Shown in pieces: positions 42,735-50,345 of a stretch of 64,000 bases of DNA (the stretch's first letter is position 1; each line of letters begins with the position of its first letter). Origin of the DNA: Sulfuritalea sp. (GTDB lineage Bacteria; Pseudomonadota; Gammaproteobacteria; Burkholderiales; Rhodocyclaceae); the NCBI GenBank assembly GCA_016710465.1, contig JADJVS010000016.1:558001-622000 (forward strand), read 5' to 3'. Both the position numbers and the translations under genes were made by a program. Below the pieces are notes generated by a model. That model was given only the letters and a program-made list of their open reading frames with translations. It was not told where the DNA came from and did no database searches.

Positions 42735-43446
42735 GGTTCACGTCCTGCTGAAGAAAGAGGAACTCGACGCCCAGCGCCTCGAAGGCAAGGTGGTGGTGGT
42801 GCTCGACATCCTTTTCGCCACCTCCTCTATCGTCACCGCCCTGGCCCATGGCGCGACCGAAGTCATCGCCACCCTCGACGGCCGTGCCGCGCAGGCGGCA
42901 GCCGCCACCTACCCGGAAGGCTCCTACGTGCTCTCGGGCGAACTCAATGCCGACACCCTGCCCGGCTTCGTACACCCGACGCCCAAGGCCCTGCTGGCCG
43001 AGGGCATCGCCGGCCGGCGCCTGATCTACTGCACCACCAACGGCACCGTGGCGCTGGCCAAGTCGCAGGGCGCCGCCCACGTTTACGCCGCCGCCCTGCT
43101 CAACGGCCGCGCCGTGGTCGAACGCATCGTCGCCGACCATGCGGAGGCCACCATCCTCATCGTCTGCTCCGGCTCGGCGGACAACTTCAACCTCGAGGAT
43201 TTCTACGGCGCCGGCTACTTCGTTTCCCTGTTCCACCGGGCCCTGCCCGATGCCGAGTATTCCGATGCCGCGCTCGCCGCCGAACTGCTGCACGACCACT
43301 GCGACGGCCTCGATGCCCTGCGTCGCGCCCGCGTCGGCCGCATGATGCTGGCACGCAGCCTCGATGACGAAGTCGCCTTCGCCGCCCAGGAAAGCTGTTA
43401 CGACGTGGTGCCGAAGCTGCAGGACGGCGCCCTGCGTCCTGCCTGA
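42727..43446 (+). CDS. ComB / 2-phosphosulfolactate phosphatase family protein
   Basis: 239 residues. Recognisable ComB features: VVVVLDILFATSSIVTAL near the N-terminus (DxxRAT-type region, here DILFATS), CTTNGTVAL and VCSGSADNFNLEDFYGAGYF. In archaea this Mg-dependent enzyme dephosphorylates 2-phosphosulfolactate in coenzyme M synthesis; in this acyl-CoA operon the natural substrate is probably different. The Arg of the archaeal RAT motif is Phe here. It overlaps the thioesterase gene by eight bases, so it belongs to the operon. Confidence 0.8.
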   Translation: MAKVHVLLKKEELDAQRLEGKVVVVLDILFATSSIVTALAHGATEVIATLDGRAAQAAAATYPEGSYVLSGELNADTLPGFVHPTPKALLAEGIAGRRLIYCTTNGTVALAKSQGAAHVYAAALLNGRAVVERIVADHAEATILIVCSGSADNFNLEDFYGAGYFVSLFHRALPDAEYSDAALAAELLHDHCDGLDALRRARVGRMMLARSLDDEVAFAAQESCYDVVPKLQDGALRPA

Positions 43447-43454
43447 GAGATGAC

Positions 43455-43934
43455 ATGACCACCAAAACCTGGAAGTACTACTGGGAAGATTTCCCCGTCG
43501 GCAAGGTCCGCGAATTCGGCAACTACACCGTCAGCGCCGAGGAGATCATCGACTTCGCGAAGAAGTTCGACCCGCAGCCCTTCCACCTGTCGGAAGAAGC
43601 CGGCAAGGCCAGCCTCTTCGGCGGGCTGTGCGCCAGCGGCTGGCATACCTGCGCCATGGCGATGCGCATGATGTGCGACGAATTCCTGCTCGACACCGCC
43701 AGCCTCGGCTCGCCCGGCCTGGAGAACATCCGCTGGATCAAGCCGGTGCGCCCCGGCGACACGTTGCATGTGCGCTCGGTGGTCCTGGAAGCGCGGCCGA
43801 TGGAAAGCAAGCCGCACGTCGGCCTGGTCCTGGTGCGCTGGGAAGTGCTGAACCAAAAGAACGAGGAAGTCGCGCAAATGGAAGGCTACGGCATGTATCG
43901 GCGGCGCGACCCCGCCCCTCCCAAGATCGAATGA
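43455..43934 (+). CDS. MaoC-family dehydratase
   Basis: 159 residues, hot-dog fold. Hydratase motif FAKKFDPQPFHLSEEAG followed by FGGLCASGWHTCAMAMRMM, matching the Asp/His pair of MaoC-type hydratases. It would hydrate an enoyl-CoA in the (R) sense. Its stop overlaps the start of the CoA ligase (ATGA). Confidence 0.9.
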   Translation: MTTKTWKYYWEDFPVGKVREFGNYTVSAEEIIDFAKKFDPQPFHLSEEAGKASLFGGLCASGWHTCAMAMRMMCDEFLLDTASLGSPGLENIRWIKPVRPGDTLHVRSVVLEARPMESKPHVGLVLVRWEVLNQKNEEVAQMEGYGMYRRRDPAPPKIE

Positions 43935-45499
43935 GTCTCCGCGAGCTGCTCGCCCGCCCCTTCGCCGACTACGGCGAGCTGATCCGCGCCCGCGCCCGCG
44001 TGCGGCCGCAACACATTGCCCTGATCGAGGGCGAGCGCCGCGTCTCATTCGCCGCACTGGACGCGATGATGGACCGTGTCGCCGCGACCCTGCAGCGCGC
44101 CGGCATACGCCCCACCGAAGCCGTCGCCATCTGCGCCGGCACCTCGCTCGAATATGCCGCCGTCTTCCTCGGCGCCTTGCGTGCCGGCATCGCCGTCGCA
44201 CCGCTGGCGCCCTCGTCGACGCCGCAGACCATCGCCGACATGGCGGCCAATGCCGAAGCGCGCCTGTTCTTCGTCGATGCCGCCGTCGCCGGCGAACTGG
44301 CGCCGGTGCGGGACCGGATCGGCGTGCCCTGGATCGCGCTTGACGAATCGACGGCCGCTACGCGTTTCTCGACCTGGCTGGCCCCGGCCGGCAGCCAGCC
44401 GAAACCGGTGGCGATCCGCCCCGACTGGCCCTTCAACATCATCTATTCCTCGGGCACCACCGGCACGCCCAAGGGCATCGTCCAGCCGCACGGCATGCGC
44501 TGGGTCCATGCGCAGCGCGCCCGCGACCACGGCTACGGGCCCGATGCGGTGACCCTGGTGTCGACACCGCTCTACTCCAACACCACGCTGGTCAGCTTCT
44601 TCCCCGCCGTGGTGCTGGGCGGCACCGCCGTGCTGATGCCGAAGTTCGACGCCGCCCGCTATCTCGAACTCGCGCAAGGCCATCGCGCCACCCACAGCAT
44701 GCTGGTGCCGGTGCAGTACGCGCGCTTGATGGCGCACCGCGAATTCGATCGCCACGACCTCTCCGCCTTCCGCATGAAGTTCTGCACCAGCGCGCCCTTC
44801 GCCGCCGCGCTCAAGGCCGACATCCTGCGCCGCTGGCCGGGCGGCCTGATCGAGTACTACGGCATGACCGAAGGCGGCGGCACCGTGGTGCTCAAGGCCC
44901 ACGAGCACCCGCACAAGCTCGCCACCGTCGGCCAGCCGGCCGAGGGCCATGACATCCGCCTGATCGACGAGGCCGGCCGCGAAGTCGCGCCCGGCGAAAT
45001 CGGTGAAATCGTCGGCCATTCGCCGGCGATGATGCGGGGCTACCACCGCCAGCCGGACAAGACCCGCGAGGCCGAGTGGTACGCGCCGGACGGCATGCGC
45101 TTCATCCGCACCGGCGACGTCGGCCGCTTCGATGCCGATGGCTTTTTGACGCTGATGGACCGCAAGAAGGACATGATCATCAGCGGCGGATTCAACGTCT
45201 ATCCCAGCGACCTCGAAGCCGTGCTGGCGCGGCACCCGGCGGTGGCCGAAGCGGCCGTGATCGGCATCGCCTCGCAGCGCTGGGGCGAAACGCCGTTGGC
45301 CTTTGTTGCCCTAAGAGTCGGCGCTGGTGAGACGCCGATTGCGACGACGACCGAACTCCGCGACTGGGCCAATGCCCGCCTCGGCAAGACCCAGCGCCTC
45401 GCCGCCGTTAACATCGTCAGTTCTCTGCCGCGCAATGCCATCGGCAAGATTCTCAAACGAGAACTTCGCGACCGATACACCCCGCCCGCCGATCTGTGA
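43931..45499 (+). CDS. AMP-forming acyl-CoA synthetase
   Basis: 522-residue ANL enzyme. Motifs IIYSSGTTGTPKGIVQPHG, YYGMTEGGG, RTGDVGRFDADGF, DRKKDMIISGGFNVYPSD and C-terminal NAIGKILKREL (catalytic Lys). Entry enzyme of this operon, forming the acyl-CoA for the dehydrogenases. A copy of the dispersed 22-bp repeat is translated in frame near the C-terminus (VGAGETPIA, 45316-45337). Substrate unknown. Confidence 0.91.
   Translation: MSLRELLARPFADYGELIRARARVRPQHIALIEGERRVSFAALDAMMDRVAATLQRAGIRPTEAVAICAGTSLEYAAVFLGALRAGIAVAPLAPSSTPQTIADMAANAEARLFFVDAAVAGELAPVRDRIGVPWIALDESTAATRFSTWLAPAGSQPKPVAIRPDWPFNIIYSSGTTGTPKGIVQPHGMRWVHAQRARDHGYGPDAVTLVSTPLYSNTTLVSFFPAVVLGGTAVLMPKFDAARYLELAQGHRATHSMLVPVQYARLMAHREFDRHDLSAFRMKFCTSAPFAAALKADILRRWPGGLIEYYGMTEGGGTVVLKAHEHPHKLATVGQPAEGHDIRLIDEAGREVAPGEIGEIVGHSPAMMRGYHRQPDKTREAEWYAPDGMRFIRTGDVGRFDADGFLTLMDRKKDMIISGGFNVYPSDLEAVLARHPAVAEAAVIGIASQRWGETPLAFVALRVGAGETPIATTTELRDWANARLGKTQRLAAVNIVSSLPRNAIGKILKRELRDRYTPPADL
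45316..45337 (+). repeat. Dispersed 22-bp repeat, copy inside a CoA ligase gene
   Basis: AGTCGGCGCTG, five variable bases, ACGCCG. Lies in frame in the ligase C-terminal domain between the core and the A10 lysine. Confidence 0.55.
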
Positions 45500-45510
45500 A
45501 AGGAAGCTCC

Positions 45511-46323
45511 ATGGAATTCAGCACCCTCGATGTCACGCTCGACGGCAACGTCGCCACCATCGCCCTCAACCGCCCCGACAAGGCCAACGCCATGAGCGAG
45601 CCGATGTGGTACGAAATAGAGCAGGCCATGCAATGGCTGGACGAGACCCCCGAAGCCCGCGTCGGCGTGCTGGTCGGGCGCGGCAAGTACTTCACCTCGG
45701 GCATCGACCTCGCGCTCCTGATGGGCGTTCCCGCCAAGATCGAGGACGAGGACGAGGCCCGCAAGCGCGAAAAGCTGCGCCGCCTGATCCTGCGCCTGCA
45801 GGACACGCTGACATCCATCGAACGCTGCCGCAAGCCGGTGCTGGCCGCCATCCACGGCGCCTGCATCGGCGGCGGCATCGACCTCGTCACCGCCTGCGAC
45901 ATGCGCTACTGCTCGGCCGAGGCATGGTTCTCGGTGCGCGAAATCGACGTCGGCATGACGGCCGACGTCGGCACCCTGCAGCGCCTGCCCGGCCTGATCG
46001 GCGAGGGCATGGCACGCGAGCTGGCCTACACCGGCCGCCGCGTCGATGGCGCCGAAGCGAAAGAGATGCGCCTGGTCAACCGCTGCTACGAATCCGCCGA
46101 GGCGCTCCACGCCGGCGTCATGGAGACGGCGCGGAGCATCGCCGCCAAGTCGCCGCTGGCGATCCGCGGCTGCAAGGAAATGATCACCTACGCCCGCGAC
46201 CACTCGGTAGCCGACGGCCTCAACTACATCGCCACCTGGAACTCGGCGATGCTGATGTCGAAGGACTTGTTCGAGGCCGGCGCCGCCGCCATGCAGAAGC
46301 GCGAGCCGGTGTTCAAGGACTGA
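45511..46323 (+). CDS. Dienoyl-CoA isomerase-like crotonase
   Basis: 270 residues. Besides crotonase oxyanion segments (GKYFTSGIDLALL, GACIGGGIDLVTACDMRYC) it has REIDVGMTADVGTLQRLP, the block that marks delta3,5-delta2,4-dienoyl-CoA isomerases, with both acidic catalytic positions. That function is used for unsaturated acyl chains with odd-numbered double bonds. ATG 45511 is preceded by AAAGGAAG; a GTG 15 bases earlier is less likely. Overlaps the next start by one base. Confidence 0.87.
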   Translation: MEFSTLDVTLDGNVATIALNRPDKANAMSEPMWYEIEQAMQWLDETPEARVGVLVGRGKYFTSGIDLALLMGVPAKIEDEDEARKREKLRRLILRLQDTLTSIERCRKPVLAAIHGACIGGGIDLVTACDMRYCSAEAWFSVREIDVGMTADVGTLQRLPGLIGEGMARELAYTGRRVDGAEAKEMRLVNRCYESAEALHAGVMETARSIAAKSPLAIRGCKEMITYARDHSVADGLNYIATWNSAMLMSKDLFEAGAAAMQKREPVFKD

Positions 46324-47219
46324 TGGACGAGTTCTTCGCCCCGGCCAACGGCATCCGCCTGCACTGCGTCGCGCGGGGCGCGGCCGATGCGCCGCTGATG
46401 CTCTTCGTCCATGGCTTTCCCGAGTTCTGGTATTGCTGGCACGCCCAGCTCGACGAGTTCGGCCGCGACTACCGCGCGGTGGCCTTCGACCTGCGCGGCC
46501 ACAACCTGTCCGACAAGCCCGAGGGTGTCGAGGCCTACCGCATCAAGCCGCTGCTGGAAGACCTGCGCCAACTGATCGAGCACCTGCGCGCCGGGCAGGA
46601 AGACAAGTCCTGCGTGCTGGTGGCCCACGACTGGGGCGGCGCCATCGCCTGGACCTTCGCCGCGCTGTACCCGCGGTACGTGAACAAGCTGGTCATCATC
46701 AACGCGCCGCATACCGTGCCCTTCGCCCGCGCCCTGGCTCACGACCCGGCGCAGCAGGCGGCCAGCGCCTACATGAACTTCTTCCGCCTCGACAAGGCCG
46801 AGCGCGTGCTGCGCGAAAACGGCTTCGAGCGCCTGCTGAAAATGTTCAACGCCACCGCCAGCGGCCGCTGCGCGCTGAACGGCGACGACATCCCGCGCTA
46901 CCTCGCCGCCTGGTCGCAGCCCGGCGCGCTGGCCTGCGCCCTCAAGCTCTACCGCGCCTCGCCGCTCCATCCGCCGACCGCCGACGACCCCGGCGCCGCC
47001 GCACTCAAGCTCGACCCGGCGGCGCTGACAGTGCGCGTGCCGACGCTGGTGATCTGGGGCGAGGCCGACACGGCGCTGGGTCCGGTGCTGCTCGAAGGCC
47101 TTGACGAGCTCGTGCCCGACCTGCGCATCGAGCGCTTTCCGGATGGCAGCCACTGGGTGATCCACGAACAGCCGCGGCGCGTCAATGCCGCGATTCGCGA
47201 GTTCGTCAGCGCGGTTTGA
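46323..47219 (+). CDS. Alpha/beta hydrolase, epoxide hydrolase-like
   Basis: 298 residues. Oxyanion motif HGFPEFWYCW, nucleophile elbow VAHDWGGAIAW with Asp (not Ser) as nucleophile, acid in WGEADTAL and His in DGSHWVIHEQP. Asp nucleophile and HGFPE motif are those of soluble epoxide hydrolases and haloalkane dehalogenases. Last gene of the operon; it may open an epoxide or hydrolyse a ring or ester linkage of the substrate, which is inferred. Confidence 0.88.
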   Translation: MDEFFAPANGIRLHCVARGAADAPLMLFVHGFPEFWYCWHAQLDEFGRDYRAVAFDLRGHNLSDKPEGVEAYRIKPLLEDLRQLIEHLRAGQEDKSCVLVAHDWGGAIAWTFAALYPRYVNKLVIINAPHTVPFARALAHDPAQQAASAYMNFFRLDKAERVLRENGFERLLKMFNATASGRCALNGDDIPRYLAAWSQPGALACALKLYRASPLHPPTADDPGAAALKLDPAALTVRVPTLVIWGEADTALGPVLLEGLDELVPDLRIERFPDGSHWVIHEQPRRVNAAIREFVSAV

Positions 47220-47721
47220 GCGTCGGCGCCCCATCGTGCGGGCCGGGGGCAAAGTCCAGGGCCGGATCGATGCCCACCGGGAAGTTCACCGAATTGGCGA
47301 TGAAGCACAGCCGGTGCGCCTCTTCGTGCAAGGCCAGGGCGCGCACCGCATCCGCCCCCGGCGCCAGCGTAGCCACCGGCCGCAGCACCGCCGCCGTGAA
47401 GCGCCCGCCGCCGCCTTCGTCTTCCGCCATGCTTCCCTCGGCCTCGTCGCGATAGGCCGTCACCACGATGCCGGCGGCGCTGCACAGATGCAGGTACCAG
47501 AGCATGTGGCAGGACGACAGCGAAGCCAGCAGCAGGTCTTCCGGGTTCCAGCGCGTCGCGTCACCGCGGAAGGCCGGGTCCGACGAGCCGGCAAGCTCGG
47601 GCCGTCCCGGCGCCGTGATCACATGGTTGCGCGAATAGGCGCGGTAGTCCGCGGTGCCGCGACCCTCGTTGCCGGTCCATTCGACGCGCGTGGCATAGCG
47701 ATGCGTCCTGTCGCGGCTCAC
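47206..47721 (-). CDS. OsmC-family peroxiredoxin-like protein
   Basis: 171 residues. OsmC/YhfA features: NPEDLLLASLSSCHMLWYLH with the second catalytic Cys, a VTAYRDEAEGSM strand and HRLCFIANSVNFPVG at the end, though the usual first Cys is here also in the C-terminal half. These proteins reduce organic hydroperoxides. GTG start overlaps the stop of the RDD gene (GTGA). Its 3' end overlaps the convergent hydrolase gene by 14 bases. Confidence 0.83.
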   Translation of the reverse strand: MSRDRTHRYATRVEWTGNEGRGTADYRAYSRNHVITAPGRPELAGSSDPAFRGDATRWNPEDLLLASLSSCHMLWYLHLCSAAGIVVTAYRDEAEGSMAEDEGGGGRFTAAVLRPVATLAPGADAVRALALHEEAHRLCFIANSVNFPVGIDPALDFAPGPHDGAPTLKPR

Positions 47722-47990
47722 GCTTGCGCCCCCGCAGTCTCGCCGCCGCGGCGGCGGATCACCACCGTATGCGCCAGCTTGTCGTGCCAGCCCTGCTTGC
47801 GCTTGTCGAAAGCCACCCAGAGGAATCCCAGGCCCAGCGGGATGGTCGAGACGAAATAGGCGAAGTAGCGGCCGACCCCCTGGCCCAGTGTCGGCGGTCC
47901 ACCACTCTCGGCATCGACCACGCGCAGCGAGAGCAGCGTACAGAAACCCGTGTAGTTCACTTTCTCGTGCTGCATGACGAACCTTTGCAA
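47718..47990 (-). CDS. Shortened RDD-family membrane protein
   Basis: 90 residues instead of about 150. The C-terminal half is normal for the family (LRVVDAESGGPPTLGQGVGRYF, PLGLGFLWVAFDKRKQGWHDKLAHTVVI), but the N-terminal membrane helices are collapsed: a stub VNYTGFCTLL runs straight into LSLRVVDAE. About 60 residues with two membrane spans are missing, so an internal deletion is likely and function is doubtful. Confidence 0.7.
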   Translation of the reverse strand: MQRFVMQHEKVNYTGFCTLLSLRVVDAESGGPPTLGQGVGRYFAYFVSTIPLGLGFLWVAFDKRKQGWHDKLAHTVVIRRRGGETAGAQA

Positions 47991-48065
47991 GAAGCCTCAT
48001 TCAGCATAGCCATGATGGCAGTCGCCTACAAGTCTATACGCAGGCCTTGGCCGGAAGGCCAAGGC

Positions 48066-49298
48066 CTATTTCACGACGGAGTCGATACGCACCGCGACGC
48101 CACTGGCGTTCACCGCCACCGGCATCGAATGGCCTTCGATATCCCCGGGCTTGGCGATGGCGTCGCCCCCACGTGAAATGCGCGCGCCGACGATCACGCG
48201 ATTGGCGGAGGAGAGACGGGCATTCGGCGTCATGGACATCGTGTCGTCGAGCGTGAAGCGCAAGGGAAATTTGGCGGCCTCGATACGCGTCATTGCCAGT
48301 GGCATCCGCGATCCGTCGGTATTTTTTGCAAAGACGAAAAGTATGGCGTCCGCCGGCAGCCTGCCAGCAAGCTCCGGCGCCAGCGTGACCGTGCCCGACA
48401 CGCTGGCCGGCGCACCGCCCTGCTTCGTCGCCGACGTCCGCGCCGCGCTGCCTTCGCCCAACTTGCGCTCCGCCTCGGCAATGCTGTCGGCGACGCTGCG
48501 CGCCGCCGGCGTGTCCGGCGGGACCAGCGCCAGCAGCGTCTTCCAGTCCTTGATCGCGGCACGATAGTCGCCCTTGTCGAACGCCGCGGTGCCGGAAAGG
48601 GCCAGCGCCTTGGGATGGCGCGGATCGAGCTTCAGCGCCCGCGCAACCAGCTTTTCCGGCTCGCCGGCAAACTTGCCGTCCCCTGCCATCGCCAGCGCAT
48701 CCGCATGATCGGCAAGCAGGCCGGCATTCGGCGGCAGGAGTGCTGTTGCCCGAGCGTAGGCCTTGGCGGCATCGACATGGCGGCCGAGCACCGAGTAGGA
48801 GCGCGCCAGCATCCGCCAGCCCTCGCCGTCGTCGGGACTGGCCTGCAGGCGGGCGACCAGTTTGTCGATCATGCCCTGGATCTGTTCCTGGCTGGCCGCG
48901 TGCTCTTCCTCCGCGATGGCGGAACTGCGCGCCTCGATGGCGCCGGGGCTGCCCAACCAAAGATAAAGGCCGATGGCCAGCACGGGAATGCCGAAGCCGA
49001 CCACGGCGGCCAGCGTCGTCCGTCGCGCCCCCGTGGCGGCTCGGCCCTGTCCGCTAGCGGAGCCATCCTCCAGTGCGCGTCGCTCCAGTTCCGCCTGTTC
49101 TTCCGCAAACACGGTGGAATCCAGCAGGCCGGCCCGGCGCTGGGCGTCGAGTTCACCCAACTGCTCACGCAGCACGGCGATGCTGAGTTCGCTGGCGCTG
49201 CCCAGGCGCTGATCGGAATCCGTGCGCACCAGCGGGCGCAGCAACAGCGCGAGGATGACAAGCGTCAGCAGCGCGGCAAGCACCGCGAAACCGATCAC
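48066..49298 (-). CDS. ccmI: Cytochrome c biogenesis protein CcmI
   Basis: 410 residues. Two N-terminal membrane segments (VIGFAVLAALLTLVILALLL and AAVVGFGIPVLAIGLYLWLG) with the heme-lyase-associated cytoplasmic loop between, then periplasmic TPR repeats (GWRMLARSYSVLGRHVDAAKA, PKALALSGTAAFDKGDYRAA) and a beta-rich C-terminal domain. It holds apocytochrome c for haem attachment. GTG start overlaps the CcmH stop. Confidence 0.9.
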   Translation of the reverse strand: MIGFAVLAALLTLVILALLLRPLVRTDSDQRLGSASELSIAVLREQLGELDAQRRAGLLDSTVFAEEQAELERRALEDGSASGQGRAATGARRTTLAAVVGFGIPVLAIGLYLWLGSPGAIEARSSAIAEEEHAASQEQIQGMIDKLVARLQASPDDGEGWRMLARSYSVLGRHVDAAKAYARATALLPPNAGLLADHADALAMAGDGKFAGEPEKLVARALKLDPRHPKALALSGTAAFDKGDYRAAIKDWKTLLALVPPDTPAARSVADSIAEAERKLGEGSAARTSATKQGGAPASVSGTVTLAPELAGRLPADAILFVFAKNTDGSRMPLAMTRIEAAKFPLRFTLDDTMSMTPNARLSSANRVIVGARISRGGDAIAKPGDIEGHSMPVAVNASGVAVRIDSVVK

Positions 49299-49801
49299 GG
49301 GTTCTCGCCTTCGCGCGAGCCCAGCAGACGCGCCGCCTGCCGGTGTTCGCTTGCGCTGAGTTGCGCCACGGCCTGACTCGAACGCTTGCGCAGCTTGGCT
49401 GCCAGGAACGCCAAGGCCACGATCAGCAGCAGGAAGGGGCCGCCCCACAGCAGCCAGGTGGTGCTTTTCACCGGCGGGCGGTAGAGCACGAAATCGCCGT
49501 AACGCTGGACCATGAAATCCATGATGTCCTTGTCGCTCTTGCCGGCGCCGATCATCGTGCGAATCTCGCGTTTCATGTCCGTGGAAAACGAGGACTGGGA
49601 ATCGGCAATGCTCTGGCCCATGCAGGTCAGGCAACGCAGGTCTTCGGCCAGCCGGTTGACCCGCGCCTCGACTGCCGGATCACCGACCGGCCGGGCCAGG
49701 CCGCCGTCGGCGGCGATGGCCGGCAGGAACATGCCGCAGGCAAGAAACAGCGCCAGCATTCGCCGTAGCGCCAGCGCCGACTCTTGCGCCAGCCAGAGCA
49801 T
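49295..49801 (-). CDS. ccmH: Cytochrome c biogenesis protein CcmH
   Basis: About 168 residues. Signal/anchor, then redox motif LRCLTCMGQSIADS (CxxC that reduces apocytochrome cysteines), KREIRTMIGAGKSDKDIMDFMVQRYGDFVLY and a C-terminal membrane helix (WLLWGGPFLLLIVALAFLAA). ATG 49801 is chosen; GTG 49813 and TTG 49819 overlap the ccmG stop and are alternatives. Confidence 0.92.
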   Translation of the reverse strand: MLWLAQESALALRRMLALFLACGMFLPAIAADGGLARPVGDPAVEARVNRLAEDLRCLTCMGQSIADSQSSFSTDMKREIRTMIGAGKSDKDIMDFMVQRYGDFVLYRPPVKSTTWLLWGGPFLLLIVALAFLAAKLRKRSSQAVAQLSASEHRQAARLLGSREGENP

Positions 49802-49805
49802 CCGC

Positions 49806-50336
49806 TCAGCCACGCGCAAGCTCCTCGGCCAGGGGCAGTATCCTGGTCTTCAGGGCTTCGTCGGTGATCGGCCCGATATGCTTGTAGCGTATCACGCCCT
49901 GCTTGTCGATGAGGAAGGTCTCGGGCACGCCATACACGCCGAAATCGATGCCGACCCGCCCGTCGGCGTCGTAAGCCGACACCAGGTAAGGGTCGCCGCC
50001 ATGCTGCCTGAGCCAGTTGATCGCCGCGCCGCGCTCGTCCTTGTAATTCAGCCCGACCAGGGTGACCCGGTTCTGCCGCGCCAGGTCGACCAGCACCGGG
50101 TGCTCCTGTTTGCAGGAAACGCACCAGGAGGCCCAGACATTGAGCAGCCAGACCTTGCCGCGCAAGTCCTCGGGCGCGATGAGCTTGTCGGCGGCGTGAA
50201 GTTGTGCCAGGCGGAAGGCCGGCACCGGCTTGCCGATCAGTGGCGAAGGCACCTCGCGCGGATTGAGCTGCAGCCCGACGGCAAGAAAGCCGACCAGGAC
50301 CAGGAAAATTGCCAGGGGAAGCAGGAAGCGTCGCAT
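49806..50336 (-). CDS. ccmG: Thiol:disulfide interchange protein CcmG/DsbE
   Basis: 176 residues, membrane-anchored periplasmic thioredoxin. Active site WASWCVSCKQEHP, CcmG-specific acidic insert DADGRVGIDFGVYGVPETFL with the cis-Pro. It keeps apocytochrome cysteines reduced. Ten bases after ccmF. Confidence 0.94.
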   Translation of the reverse strand: MRRFLLPLAIFLVLVGFLAVGLQLNPREVPSPLIGKPVPAFRLAQLHAADKLIAPEDLRGKVWLLNVWASWCVSCKQEHPVLVDLARQNRVTLVGLNYKDERGAAINWLRQHGGDPYLVSAYDADGRVGIDFGVYGVPETFLIDKQGVIRYKHIGPITDEALKTRILPLAEELARG

Positions 50337-50345
50337 GGAGAGTCC

